Shown here: piece by piece, positions 35,348 to 44,565 of the stretch
Position numbering within the stretch: position 1 is the stretch's first letter
Layout of the letters: every line of letters begins with the position of its first letter
Assembly: GCA_900473805.1 (NCBI GenBank)
Contig: UCMS01000004.1
Coordinates: forward strand, 1 to 64,000
DNA from: Hyphomicrobiales bacterium
GTDB taxonomy: Bacteria; Pseudomonadota; Alphaproteobacteria; Rhizobiales; Rhizobiaceae
Length of the DNA stretch: 64,000 nt
Direction: 5' to 3'
The notes under the pieces: generated by a model
Database searches by the model: none
Seen by the model: the letters and a program-made list of their open reading frames with translations, nothing else
What the model was told of the DNA's origin: nothing
Position numbers and translations under genes: made by a program

Positions 35348-36958
35348 TCATTTCTGGGCCGGATCTGCCCCCTGGTCCGCATCCTGATCCGTGTCCGTGT
35401 CAACGCCAGCGGGCGCTTGGCGTTGCGGTGCTGCGGGCGGCTGTACCCCCTTGATCTTCTGGTCGGGGGTGAGCACCAGGCTCGTTGGTCCGAGGCGGTC
35501 GGAGATCTCGTTCCACAGGCGACGCAGTCGTCTCACATGCAGGTCGTCTCCGATCCAGTCCATCAGATGTTCGATCGCTCGGGACGCGGCCACGTCGCTT
35601 GCGCTGATGGTTTTCATTGCCCAGATGCTGAAGTCACTCGCATCCACTTCCTTGATCGTCTGACCGTCGGGGATCAGAAATTTGGCAGAGCTTTTTTCTT
35701 GCAGCTTCTTCATCGGACCGGTGGGCGCCAAAAGGACCGCCGCGTAGATGCGGTCGAACTGGTCGATCGCCTTGCGATCCTGTTTGGACATGTCTTCCTT
35801 GTTCTGTTTCAGCGCCCGCTCGAGATCGAAGATGGTCCTGACGTTGAACTGTCGCAGCAGCAGGAAACGGTCCAGACCGACGACGCAGCAGAGTTGCGCC
35901 TGGGCGATCCAGTCGACCGTCTGATAGATCCCGTAGGGCGTTTCGATGTGCAGCATGATCGGGTTGTAGGTCGCCAGCGACTGCACGTCGGAAATGCCGC
36001 ATTCCTCCAGGCGGAAGCGCGTGAAGAAGTCGATGCCGTCGATGGCATCGAGCGGCACCACACGGGTCCACTCAATGAAGCGGTTGTCCGACTGCTTGAT
36101 CCAGTCGAATATGCTGCCGACCTTGACCAGTACGAATTGGAGAACGCTGCCGGGCAAGAGGCCGAAGGCCAAGGCGACGAGGATCCAGCCTGTAGACAGG
36201 TCGTTGACGGGGGAGCTGGTCTCGGTGCCGGCCAAAGACAACACGCTGCCGAGGTCGGGTACGGCCCGGTAGAGCGCCGCGGAGGCGAGAACCGAAACTG
36301 TCATGGCCGCAGCCTGACGAATGACGGTGAAGCCGTTGAGGTCGAAGACGGCGAGAGCCTGCACGAGATAACGTAGTGACGAAAGATAGGCGCCGACGAA
36401 GGTGATGGCCGCCACTGTCAGCACATTTTCCGATAGCTTTCGGAACTGCTCCGGCGCGATATCCGATTTGAAGGTGGCACCGCCGACGGTCAGAAGGTTG
36501 TGGGTGATGCTCTGAATGCAGGCCTGCGCCTGGGTTGGACAAGTGCCGCCGGAAAAGGTGACGGAAAAACCCACGAAGACGAGCAGCATGTAAGGTAGCG
36601 ACGCGACCAGCAACTGCGCATCCCCGCCACTCAGAAAAAGGCGCGTCTCCGTAATCGTCCGGTTGATTTCCTCAACGATCGCCGCTTGCGACTTGGCTGG
36701 TGCGTCGTCAGTGACTGTGACGTCGGCGGCGTATTTGCTGCGGACGAATTCGAACGAAGGATTCGTGGAGCTTATCCCGTCTTCCGAAGGTTCCAAGACC
36801 GGAAAAGTTTTCACATAGTCGCGGATAAGGCGCAGTCGTCGCAGACGGATTTCGTATCGGCCAAAGATCAGCGCAAAGGCTGTCACCAGGGCAATTGCGA
36901 GCCCGATCCACAGAGAAAAGTGCCCGCCAAGGGCAGCAGTCGTTGCATCCGTTTGCAT
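35348..36958 (-). CDS. Membrane protein of unknown family with helix-hairpin-like soluble part
   Basis: I do not recognise this 536-residue protein. It has about five hydrophobic helices: one near the N-terminus (14-33), one at about 116-135, two around 180-235 and one at about 260-280. A soluble C-terminal half of about 250 residues follows. There, RLEECGISDVQSLATYNP and RFLLLRQFNVRTIFDLERAL look like two related helix-hairpin-helix segments. The last 35 residues are rich in Pro, Gln and Asp. I chose ATG 36958, directly after GGGAGGGGG. The FkbH-like fusion gene follows on the same strand. Confidence 0.75.
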   Translation of the reverse strand: MQTDATTAALGGHFSLWIGLAIALVTAFALIFGRYEIRLRRLRLIRDYVKTFPVLEPSEDGISSTNPSFEFVRSKYAADVTVTDDAPAKSQAAIVEEINRTITETRLFLSGGDAQLLVASLPYMLLVFVGFSVTFSGGTCPTQAQACIQSITHNLLTVGGATFKSDIAPEQFRKLSENVLTVAAITFVGAYLSSLRYLVQALAVFDLNGFTVIRQAAAMTVSVLASAALYRAVPDLGSVLSLAGTETSSPVNDLSTGWILVALAFGLLPGSVLQFVLVKVGSIFDWIKQSDNRFIEWTRVVPLDAIDGIDFFTRFRLEECGISDVQSLATYNPIMLHIETPYGIYQTVDWIAQAQLCCVVGLDRFLLLRQFNVRTIFDLERALKQNKEDMSKQDRKAIDQFDRIYAAVLLAPTGPMKKLQEKSSAKFLIPDGQTIKEVDASDFSIWAMKTISASDVAASRAIEHLMDWIGDDLHVRRLRRLWNEISDRLGPTSLVLTPDQKIKGVQPPAAPQRQAPAGVDTDTDQDADQGADPAQK

Positions 36959-37057
36959 GGTTTCCCCCTCCCAGTGGGGAAATCCTAGCAAAACGCAAGG
37001 CGAGTTACATTAATCTTCGGCAACCTCTGGGCGAGAAAACTCGCAACTGGAGGCCTG

Positions 37058-37870
37058 TCAGGTCCGCTTTGCGACGATCAGATGTCCTGGTGACGGGCTT
37101 CCGTCCTGCATGCGCACGTTGATGTCGCTGATTTCCAGGAGTTCGAAGCCGGTCGCAACAAGCCGTTCGCGCACATAGCTCTCCGCGTGAAGGAAACGCT
37201 GATGCGGGCCGACCATGAATGGACGACCGGCCAACACGTCGTCGCCCGCAGTTTCGGACGAGAAGACGAAGATGCCGCCGGAGACCATGTTTTCCGCCGC
37301 ACCGAAGAACAACGCCTCCAGTGCGCCGAGATAGGGCAGAACGTCGGTCGCGGTTACGAGGTCGAAGGCTTCGTCGTCGTTGTCTTCGAGGAAGTCCTCG
37401 ATCTCGGCGACGTAGAGGGTCTCATAGAGGTCCTTTTCATGGGCGATCTCGACCATCTTTTCGGAAATGTCGATACCAGTCATGTCGGTGACCATGTCTC
37501 GCAGGGCGCCGCCAGTCAGTCCCGTTCCGCAGCCGAGGTCGAGCAGACGCTGGAATGGCCCGAGACCGAGTTGCTGCAGGCGCTGGCGGACCATGACGGG
37601 AACGGCATAACCGAGTTGCTCGACGAGGATATCTTCGAAGGCTTCGGCGTGCTGATCGAAGAGGGTTTCGACATAGGCATCGGGCGCTTTTGGCGGAGCT
37701 TCGCCACGGCCGAGCGCGGCAATGCGGACTGAGGCGCCGCCGTGATCGTCAGGGTCGATCGCCAGCACCTCCTCATAGGCCTTAACGGCGGCGTCGATCT
37801 CGCCCGCCTTTTCCAGTGCCAGAGCCCGGTTGTAGGCCTCCGCCAGCGCTTCTTCGTCGATCTTGGCCAT
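37058..37870 (-). CDS. TPR-containing SAM-dependent methyltransferase
   Basis: This 270-residue protein opens with a tetratricopeptide-like helix pair (ALAEAYNRALALEKAGEIDAAVKAYEEVLAIDPDD, broken by its turn) and continues with a class I methyltransferase domain. The SAM-binding loop is LLDLGCGTGLTGG (about 107-119) and the acidic strand end is GIDIS. The substrate is unknown; family relatives in rhizobia are uncharacterised. ACAGGAG precedes ATG 37870. It is divergent from the DUF2270 gene. Confidence 0.87.
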   Translation of the reverse strand: MAKIDEEALAEAYNRALALEKAGEIDAAVKAYEEVLAIDPDDHGGASVRIAALGRGEAPPKAPDAYVETLFDQHAEAFEDILVEQLGYAVPVMVRQRLQQLGLGPFQRLLDLGCGTGLTGGALRDMVTDMTGIDISEKMVEIAHEKDLYETLYVAEIEDFLEDNDDEAFDLVTATDVLPYLGALEALFFGAAENMVSGGIFVFSSETAGDDVLAGRPFMVGPHQRFLHAESYVRERLVATGFELLEISDINVRMQDGSPSPGHLIVAKRT

Positions 37871-37992
37871 GGGGCGCTCCTGTCTCAAGCCCCGATCGGG
37901 CCGTTAGCGGTCGTCTAGCCGGTCCGCGGCGGCTTGGCAATCAAAAGGGAACTCCTCCGTTGTTCCGACGTTTCGGGGAAACGGAGTCCGGC

Positions 37993-38727
37993 ATGTCACA
38001 GACGATCAAAACCGCAGAAAACCATGAGCTTGTGGGCTCATCTGAACGGCGGCTCGCCCCGACGCTGCCCTCCAACTCGGCCGAGAAGGCCAATATGATC
38101 ATCCACTATTATCGCGGTGAAATCGGACGGATGACGAGCTGGCGCGACCGGATCGACCGCACGACCAACTGGTCGATGACCGTGGTGGCGGGTCTGCTTT
38201 CGGTTTCGCTTTCGACACCCACGTCGCATCACGGCGTGGTTCTCTTCGCCATGCTGCTCATCTCTGTATTCCTGCTGATCGAGGCCAGACGTTATCGCTT
38301 TTTCGACGTCTATCGGGCGCGGGTGCGGCAACTGGAGCGGCACTATTTCGCCCAGGCGCTCTGTCCGCAGGCCGAACTGAGATCGGACTGGGCGGAGGCG
38401 ATCGCCGCGAGCCTGAGGGTGCCGGTGTTCCTGATCAGCTACCGGGAAGCTCTGTTCCGGCGGATCCGGCGCAATTATATCTGGATGTATGGCATTCTGC
38501 TCTTGGCCTGGGGGTTGAAGATCTCCAGCCCCAAACTGCAGGCGGATGAGCGACCAGCGGAATTCGTGGGCAACCTTCACCAGTTGATGGTCAATGCCCA
38601 TCTCGGCCCGGTGCACGGTTCAATCGTGCTCGTTGCCGTGGCTGTCTTCTATGCCGCACTCGCAGTCGCGCTGTTCTATCCCGAACCCGACGACGGCGAA
38701 TTCGCCCATGGTGAGGTGCATGTCTGA
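37993..38727 (+). CDS. DUF2270 predicted integral membrane protein
   Basis: This 244-residue protein of unknown function has a conserved core YYRGEIGRMTSWRDRIDRTTNW before the first membrane pair (about 70-100), then a soluble loop with FRRIRRNYIWMYGILLLAW and a final helix (about 205-225). I chose ATG 37993; the frame is open from 37816 across the divergent methyltransferase start, which is not credible coding. The usg-like gene ends 5 bases beyond it on the other strand. Confidence 0.83.
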   Translation: MSQTIKTAENHELVGSSERRLAPTLPSNSAEKANMIIHYYRGEIGRMTSWRDRIDRTTNWSMTVVAGLLSVSLSTPTSHHGVVLFAMLLISVFLLIEARRYRFFDVYRARVRQLERHYFAQALCPQAELRSDWAEAIAASLRVPVFLISYREALFRRIRRNYIWMYGILLLAWGLKISSPKLQADERPAEFVGNLHQLMVNAHLGPVHGSIVLVAVAVFYAALAVALFYPEPDDGEFAHGEVHV

Positions 38728-38732
38728 CCGGC

Positions 38733-38999
38733 TCAGTGCAGGATAAACTCGCCTTTGAGAGAACGCCATTCGCTGGCCGCAATCATCTTCTTGTGGACGT
38801 AGGTCACCGAGTGGATCGGCCCCTCGATCTTGTCCTGCCAGAAGCGCAGGAAGCCGCGCATCTCGGGGAATTCAGGAGCCAGATCGTAATGCTGCCAGAT
38901 ATAGGTCTGCAGCAGGGAAGGGTGGTCGGGCAGGCGATAGAGGATCTGGGCGGTGGTCAGCCCATAGCCCTTGAGCATCAGTTCCATTTCGCTGTTCAT
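38733..38999 (-). CDS. usg: Usg family protein
   Basis: This 88-residue protein matches the Usg family, which is short and conserved in alphaproteobacteria and often loosely labelled a phosphoribosylanthranilate isomerase-related subunit, with no proven role. The core LKGYGLTTAQILYRLPDHP and PEMRGFLRFWQDKIEGPIHSV is recognisable. I chose ATG 38999 (MNSEMEL) rather than 39053, because the family begins here. The 207 bases upstream, to 39206, show no gene. Confidence 0.85.
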   Translation of the reverse strand: MNSEMELMLKGYGLTTAQILYRLPDHPSLLQTYIWQHYDLAPEFPEMRGFLRFWQDKIEGPIHSVTYVHKKMIAASEWRSLKGEFILH

Positions 39000-39206
39000 G
39001 TTCCGGCGTTCCCCGTGTTCTCTTGGAAGACGGATCGACGCGGACGGTGTCATCGCTTCCGCGACCGACCGGGGCCGCGACCGACGCGGGCCCTGTCATG
39101 ATGGGAACACGTCAAGGTAAACGAAACCCTAAGCCTTGTGCTTCGACGAGATGATCTCGGGCGCAAGTGGACTTGAGCGTTGGTCAAGAGGGCTGCCTCA
39201 AGACGT

Positions 39207-40037
39207 TCAGCGCTTTAGATGCCGTGTCAATCTGCCTTCAAGCGCCGCCCATGTGTTGCGCAGCAGTTCGACGATCGCGAGATAGAAGATCGCTGCCCAC
39301 AAGTAGGTCTGGTAATCGAAGGTGCGCGAGAAGGCGTAACGGGTCTGGCCCATCAGGTCGAGCACCGTGACGACGGCGACGACGGCAGAACCCTTGATCA
39401 TCAGGATGATCTCGTTGCCATAGGGGCGAAGTGCCACGATCAAGGCCTGGGGCAAGGTGATCTTCCAGAAGGTCACCGAGGATGGCAGTCCGAGCGAATT
39501 TGCGCCTTCCGTCTGGCCACGCGGGACGCTCTGGATGGCGCCGCGCAGGATCTCCGCCTGATAGGCTGCCGTGTTCATGGTCATGGCCAAGATGGCGCAA
39601 TACCACGCCTCGCGGAAGAACCACCACAGGCCGACCGCTTCGATCTCGGCGCGGAAGGAGCCCAGACCGTAATAGATCAGGTAAATCTGGGCGAGCATCG
39701 GTGTGCCGCGAAAGACGTAGACATACGCATAGGCGATGGAGTTGAAGACGATGTTTTTCGACATGCGCCCATAGGCGATCGGCACGGAAAGGACGGCGCC
39801 GAGCGTGATCGAACTGGCGACCAGAGCCAAGGTTGTCGCCAGGCCTTCCAGATAGCGGGGGCCGTATTTGACGAATTTCTCCGTGTCCCAGCCGCTTATC
39901 ATCATGTAGGCGAGCGCGACCGCGAGCAGCAGCCAAAGGCCCAAGGCGCCGTAACCGAACGCACGCGCCGGCGTCATGGCTGGGCGGGCAATCGGCGGCG
40001 CGGGACGTGCAGGAATGAGTTCCAGGGCGTGGCTCAT
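39207..40037 (-). CDS. Polar amino acid ABC importer permease (HisM-like)
   Basis: This 276-residue inner-membrane permease of the histidine/arginine/lysine type has the HAAT-family loop EILRGAIQSVPRGQTEGANSLG (about 176-197), which docks the ATPase. Its N-terminus carries a proline-rich stretch before the first helix. I chose ATG 40037, which overlaps the stop of the sister permease by 4 bases; the frame upstream to 40394 is a shadow. No ATPase gene lies next to the trio, so that subunit is encoded elsewhere. Confidence 0.92.
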   Translation of the reverse strand: MSHALELIPARPAPPIARPAMTPARAFGYGALGLWLLLAVALAYMMISGWDTEKFVKYGPRYLEGLATTLALVASSITLGAVLSVPIAYGRMSKNIVFNSIAYAYVYVFRGTPMLAQIYLIYYGLGSFRAEIEAVGLWWFFREAWYCAILAMTMNTAAYQAEILRGAIQSVPRGQTEGANSLGLPSSVTFWKITLPQALIVALRPYGNEIILMIKGSAVVAVVTVLDLMGQTRYAFSRTFDYQTYLWAAIFYLAIVELLRNTWAALEGRLTRHLKR

Positions 40038-40837
40038 CGGGAAGCCTCCGCACGGTTGGCCCAGTTCGCGATTGCGTTCAATCCGATCGACGACAGAGTG
40101 GCAAGCACAAGATAAAGTGCGCATGCAATGGCGTAGAAGAGAAACGCTTCTTTCGTGACTTTTGCCGCGACGCCGGTCTGGCGCAGGATATCGGTCAGCC
40201 CGATGACCGACACGAGTGCTGTGTCCTTCAGCAGGTTCATCCAGAGGTTTCCGAGACCTGGCAGGGCAATGCGGATCAGCTGCGGTACGATGACCAGGCG
40301 CATGGTCCGGCCTCGGGAGAGGCCGACGGCGCTTCCGGCTTCGTACTGACCTTTGGGGATCGCTCTGAAGGCGGAGAGCAGTACTTCCGAACAATAGGAG
40401 GAAAAGACGACTGAAAGTGCCAGCATGCCGGCAAAAAAGGCATTGATTTCAATCCGCTCCTCGCTGCCGAACGAGGACAGAACCGCTTGCACCATCATCT
40501 GGAAGCCGTAGTAGACGATGAAAAGGGTCAACAGTTCCGGCAGGCCGCGAAAGATCGTGGTGTAGATGCCGGCTGCCGTCCGCAGGCTTCTTTCCTCCGA
40601 TTGCATGGCAAGCGCGATCAGAAAGCCGAGCATCAGTCCGACGGGCAGCGTGATCAGGGCGAGAACGATCGTGACCTTGACGCCGAGCGCGATTTCATCG
40701 GCCCATCCGATGTTCCCACAGGACAAAAGGCCGTCGCCGCCGAAGAGCGCGAAGATCCCGACCGGTCCGCAAAAAGGATCGAGCCAATAGGACAGAGTGG
40801 CCCATAGCGAGCCCAACGCGGAAGACAGTCCGCCCAT
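40034..40837 (-). CDS. Polar amino acid ABC importer permease (HisQ-like)
   Basis: This 267-residue partner permease has the docking loop EVLLSAFRAIPKGQYEAGSAVGLS and the end motif DTALVSVIGLTDILRQT of this family. AAGGGGGAATGG precedes ATG 40837. A stem-loop in the 105-base gap separates it from the binding-protein gene and probably lowers permease expression relative to the binding protein. Confidence 0.92.
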   Translation of the reverse strand: MGGLSSALGSLWATLSYWLDPFCGPVGIFALFGGDGLLSCGNIGWADEIALGVKVTIVLALITLPVGLMLGFLIALAMQSEERSLRTAAGIYTTIFRGLPELLTLFIVYYGFQMMVQAVLSSFGSEERIEINAFFAGMLALSVVFSSYCSEVLLSAFRAIPKGQYEAGSAVGLSRGRTMRLVIVPQLIRIALPGLGNLWMNLLKDTALVSVIGLTDILRQTGVAAKVTKEAFLFYAIACALYLVLATLSSIGLNAIANWANRAEASR

Positions 40838-40891
40838 GCCATTCCCCCTTGGCGGTATTTCCGCCTTTTTTCTTCATACCCGTAACGCAAA

Positions 40892-40918
40892 ATGGCGGAA
40901 GCGTTGCACTTCCGCCAT
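40892..40918 (-). terminator. Intercistronic stem-loop between binding-protein and permease genes
   Basis: ATGGCGGAAG and CTTCCGCCAT form a 10-bp perfect stem with a 7-base loop, followed on the minus strand by TTTTGCG. In ABC import operons such hairpins act as partial terminators or as mRNA 3' end protectors for the abundant binding protein. Confidence 0.75.
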
Positions 40919-40942
40919 CGCAATTGTCACAAAGCGGGAAAA

Positions 40943-41716
40943 TCAGTTCCCGTAGACGTCGAAGTCGAAGTACTTCTTGTTGATTTCGGCATATTTGCCG
41001 TTAGCGCGGATTGCCTCGATCGCGGCAGAGAACTTGTCGGCCAGCGCGGTTTCACCCTTGCGAACGGCGATGCCTGCACCTTCGCCGTTGATTTCCACGT
41101 CGACCGGAAGCGGGGTCAGGATCTTGCAGCAGGCGCCGGCATCGGTCTTCAGCCATTCCGAGAGAACGACGATATCATCGACGACGGCGTCGACACGGCC
41201 GCCTTCGAGGTCGAGCTTGTATTCGTCCGCCGTCGGATAAAGCTTCAGCTCCGAATCGGCCATGTGCTTTTCGGCGTAGTTAGCATGGGTCGTCGAGGAC
41301 TGGGCGCCAATAGTCTTGCCCTTGAGACCGGCCACGTCGGCGATGGTCGAATCCTTCGGCACGGCGACGGCCGGAGGAGTGTTGTAGTACTTCTTGGAGA
41401 AGTCGACCTTTTCCTTGCGCTCGGGCGTGATCGACATGGAAGCGATAATCGCGTCGAACTTCTTCGCCTGGAGGGCCGGAATGATGCCGTCCCAATCCTG
41501 GGTGACGAATTCGCAGGTGACCTTCATTTCATCGCAGAGCGCCTTGGCGATGTCGATGTCGAAGCCAACCAGGGAGCCGTCGGCTTCCAGATTGTTGAAG
41601 GGCGGGTAGGCGCCTTCCGTACCGATGATGATCTTCTCCTGCGCCATGGCTGTGCCGGCGAAGAGCGAAAGAGCAGCAATCGAGGCGGCTGCCAGAAAAC
41701 GTGTCGGAATACGCAT
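40943..41716 (-). CDS. Lysine/arginine/ornithine-type ABC substrate-binding protein
   Basis: This 257-residue periplasmic protein captures a basic or polar amino acid for the HisQ/HisM-like permeases downstream. It has a signal peptide (cleaved after about residue 25, SLFAGTAMAQ) and the family opening IIIGTEGAYPPFNNLEADGSLVGFD, split by loops. The ligand residues match the HisJ/ArgT pattern only in outline, so the exact amino acid is open. GAGAGGGA precedes ATG 41716. It is the first gene of the unit. Confidence 0.93.
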   Translation of the reverse strand: MRIPTRFLAAASIAALSLFAGTAMAQEKIIIGTEGAYPPFNNLEADGSLVGFDIDIAKALCDEMKVTCEFVTQDWDGIIPALQAKKFDAIIASMSITPERKEKVDFSKKYYNTPPAVAVPKDSTIADVAGLKGKTIGAQSSTTHANYAEKHMADSELKLYPTADEYKLDLEGGRVDAVVDDIVVLSEWLKTDAGACCKILTPLPVDVEINGEGAGIAVRKGETALADKFSAAIEAIRANGKYAEINKKYFDFDVYGN

Positions 41717-42072
41717 GAGATCCCTCTCTGTTGGCGGATGCCGTTTGTCTTTTTAACGCGGCTATCCTGGATCGTGCGGCGTCATCGGCCACACTTGGGT
41801 CCAATATTCGTCTGCTTTCGGTGCCGAAATCAACAACAAAGAGTGTCGCATCCCTAATTTCGATGCTGCGTCGTCAGCGGGCTGAGGATCGATCGAGGGC
41901 GTGTATCTTGAAGAATGGAGCAAAAATGGTTCCAAGTCGTTCAGACGAGGTTAATTTTGCGAAACCTAGCTTAGTGGCAATATCGGTCCGCAGAATCGAC
42001 TTGGCTATTCAACGGCGCCAAGACAAACAGTCGGACAGACTGACATTGGCGTGAAGGAAGGAAACGCAGGGT
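41717..42072. other. 356-bp divergent control region between the amino acid importer and the OmpA gene
   Basis: I see no gene here. Near the OmpA end, CGCCAA (42016-42021) and TTGGCG (42046-42051) enclose CAGTC (42028-42032) and GACTG (42038-42042), a nested inverted repeat that could fold as a leader hairpin just before the AGGAAGGAAA ribosome site. The left end carries the importer promoter. Confidence 0.5.
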
Positions 42073-44490
42073 ATGTTCAAAAACAGATTGCTGAACACGG
42101 TGGCGATACCGGTGCTGTCCATGGCGGTGCTGGCCGAGCCCGTGGCTGCATCGGCGGTTAGCCAGGGTATGTCTAAGACCCAGTCACGTCAGGCGGAGGA
42201 AGGATTGATCCAGCTCGCGCAGGCCGTCGTCTGCAGCGATGGATCCGAAGCGGACTCGCAGGAAACATGCGACGCCCGTGACGCCCAAGCCCAGGCGGAA
42301 GCCGAGGCTCAGGCGCAGGCAGAGGCCGAAGCGCAGGCCCAGGCGGAAGCTGAAGCACAGGCCCAGGCAGAGGCCGAAGCACAGGCGCAGGCGGAAGCCG
42401 AGGCGCAGGCCCAGGCAGAGGCTGAAGCACAGGCCCAGGCGGAAGCCGAGGCCCAGGCTCAGGCGGAAGCCGAAGCGCAGGCTCAGGCCGAGGCTGAAGC
42501 ACAGGCCCAGGCAGAGGCTGAAGCACAGGCGCAGGCGGAAGCCGAAGCGCAGGCTCAGGCGGAAGCGGAAGCGCAGGCTCAGGCCGAGGCTGAAGCGCAG
42601 GCCCAGGCAGAGGCCGAAGCGCAGGCCCAGGCGGAAGCCGAAGCCCAGCAAAAGCAGGAAGAAGCCGATGCTGAGGCCCAGCGTCAGGCGGAAGCCGAAG
42701 CGCAGGCTCAGGCCGAAGCAGATGCGCAGGCCCAGGCAGAGGCCGATGCCCAGGCGCAGCAGGAGGCCGAACAGGCCGCTGAACAAGCAACGCCAGAAAG
42801 TGTCACCTGCGCGGATGGATCGACGGCGCCGAGCGAGGGTGAATGCCCTGTCGCCCCGGAAACCCAGACCGAGGAAGCGTCACCGGAGCAGCAGCCCACC
42901 GAGGAGCCTGCAGAAGAACAGGCCACCCCCGCACAGGACGAAACCGAACAGCAGCCGGCAGATCAGCAGGCCGAGACGCCTGCCGAGAGTGACGCGGACG
43001 GCCAGCAGACGACCGAACAGGAGGCTCCGGCCACAGACGGCGCTGCAGACGGCACCGAGGCCCAGACCGAGGGCGAGGCCCCGGCCGACGGTGATGCGGC
43101 ACCGGAACAGGCAACCGATCAGACCGAGCAGGCTCCGACGGAAGAGGTCGTGGTGCCTGCGGTAGAGCCGCCGGAAGACCAGCCTGTCGAGGAAATCACC
43201 GACAACCGGACGGAAGAGGAAAAGCAGCAGATCGCTGAAGATCCGTCGCAAAGCACCGAAACGGTGGTTCTGCCGGTCGACAACGGCGCTGCCGTTCTCG
43301 ACAGCGACAAGGACGCGGACAATAGCGGCGGTGAGACCGCTCGCGAGGAGCGCACTCAGCTCCGCGCCCAGGAAGATGTCGCGCCGCCGCCGGAAACCGA
43401 TGCCGACGCCCAGCAGAACGTTGTCCAAGTCGAGCCGGAGACGGTCAAGGCAACGATTGCAGAAGAGGGCACACGCCTTGAGGCAGAACCGACATTCGAC
43501 GTGCCGACCACCGTGGTGAACAATGTCACCAACGTGACGAACATCACCAACAACACGACGAACAATACCGTCAACAACACCACCAACAACACGATCATCC
43601 AGAACAATGTGGTGAACCAGGTGACGGAGATCCGCGTCGTCGAGCAGGTTGACAACCGGACTGTCATCAATGTCGGCAATCAGATCATCGTGCGCGGTGA
43701 CGACCGTCAGCGTCTGCGCTACGACGCGGAGGAGAGCTACTACGAGGAACTGCCACGTGGCCGTACCCGCGAGACGATCATCCGTGAAGACGGGTCGCGT
43801 ATCGTTACCGTCTACAACCGTTATGGTGACATCGTCATCCGCTCACGCATTTCGCCGAGGGGCCGCGAATATGTGCTGATGTACTCGCCGGAAGCGGACA
43901 ACGAGCGGCCGCAGGTCTTCATCGACGTCGGCTTGTCGCTGCCGCCGATGCGCCTGACCGTTCCGGTGCAGGACTACATCATCAGCACCTCGCGTGCGCC
44001 GGACCGCGACTACTACGACTTCCTCGCACGGCCTCCGGTCGAACGCGTGGAACGCGTCTACTCCATCGACGAGGTCAAGTCGTCTGCCCGCCTGCGTGAC
44101 AAGGTCCGTCGTATCGACCTCGATACGATTACATTCCCGACCGGCTCGGCGGAGGTCCCGCTCGCTCAGGCCAAGACGCTGCGCAAGGTCGCGGCTGCCA
44201 TGACCAAGCTGCTGGACAAGGATCCGGGCGAAGTGTTCCTGATCGAAGGCCATACGGATGCTGTGGGCGCCGACAAGGCAAACCTCATCCTATCCGACAA
44301 GCGCGCGGCGGCCGTCGCAAACCTTCTGACCGAGGTCTACGGTATCCCGCCGGAAAACATGTCGGTCCAGGGTTATGGCGAGCGCTACCTGAAGATCCGC
44401 ACCCAGGCAGCGGAACAGCAGAACCGTCGCGTCGCAATCCGTCGCGTGACCTCTCTGGTCCGTCCGGCCAACGTCTCCAGCAACGACTGA
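42073..44490 (+). CDS. OmpA-family outer membrane protein with long AQAQAEAE repeat
   Basis: This 805-residue envelope protein has a signal peptide (about 1-27). A long helical repeat of 15 copies of AQAQAEAE (71-192) is followed by an acidic Pro/Gln/Glu-rich stretch (to about 470), an Asn/Thr-rich segment (about 482-516), a beta-rich middle domain and a C-terminal OmpA peptidoglycan-binding domain (about 680-795, with [30 protein letters not shown] and GYGE). Two motifs C-x-D-G-S-x8-C (54-66 and 246-258) bracket the repeat. It should tether the outer membrane to the wall. It is monocistronic, ending in a 17-bp hairpin. Confidence 0.88.
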   Translation: MFKNRLLNTVAIPVLSMAVLAEPVAASAVSQGMSKTQSRQAEEGLIQLAQAVVCSDGSEADSQETCDARDAQAQAEAEAQAQAEAEAQAQAEAEAQAQAEAEAQAQAEAEAQAQAEAEAQAQAEAEAQAQAEAEAQAQAEAEAQAQAEAEAQAQAEAEAQAQAEAEAQAQAEAEAQAQAEAEAQAQAEAEAQQKQEEADAEAQRQAEAEAQAQAEADAQAQAEADAQAQQEAEQAAEQATPESVTCADGSTAPSEGECPVAPETQTEEASPEQQPTEEPAEEQATPAQDETEQQPADQQAETPAESDADGQQTTEQEAPATDGAADGTEAQTEGEAPADGDAAPEQATDQTEQAPTEEVVVPAVEPPEDQPVEEITDNRTEEEKQQIAEDPSQSTETVVLPVDNGAAVLDSDKDADNSGGETAREERTQLRAQEDVAPPPETDADAQQNVVQVEPETVKATIAEEGTRLEAEPTFDVPTTVVNNVTNVTNITNNTTNNTVNNTTNNTIIQNNVVNQVTEIRVVEQVDNRTVINVGNQIIVRGDDRQRLRYDAEESYYEELPRGRTRETIIREDGSRIVTVYNRYGDIVIRSRISPRGREYVLMYSPEADNERPQVFIDVGLSLPPMRLTVPVQDYIISTSRAPDRDYYDFLARPPVERVERVYSIDEVKSSARLRDKVRRIDLDTITFPTGSAEVPLAQAKTLRKVAAAMTKLLDKDPGEVFLIEGHTDAVGADKANLILSDKRAAAVANLLTEVYGIPPENMSVQGYGERYLKIRTQAAEQQNRRVAIRRVTSLVRPANVSSND
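42283..42648 (+). repeat. Tandem 24-bp repeat coding AQAQAEAE
   Basis: About 15 in-frame copies of a 24-base unit encode 122 residues of the pattern AQAQAEAE. Copies differ at third codon positions (GCC/GCG/GCT, GAG/GAA), so the protein repeat is kept while the DNA drifts, and the copy number is likely to vary between strains. Confidence 0.95.
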
Positions 44491-44510
44491 CCCTGGAGTT
44501 CAGACAACAC

Positions 44511-44549
44511 GCAACGGGGCCGCAGGACTATATCCTGCGGCCCCGTTGC
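44511..44549. terminator. 17-bp perfect hairpin between ompA-like and mobB genes
   Basis: The arms at 44511-44527 and 44533-44549 are perfectly complementary over 17 bases (GCAACGGGGCCGCAGGA on the left) with a 5-base loop CTATA. It sits between convergent genes and should end transcription from both sides, although T-runs are short. Confidence 0.8.
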
Positions 44550-44565
44550 CGTTTGCGTCGGCCCG

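Noticed and set aside
35054..36376. A 440-codon open frame on the plus strand
   Set aside because: It is antisense to the membrane protein gene, which has a strong ribosome site and membrane helices.
42283..42648. CRISPR-like array
   Set aside because: The repeats are contiguous 24-base units without spacers and stay in frame within a secreted protein gene.
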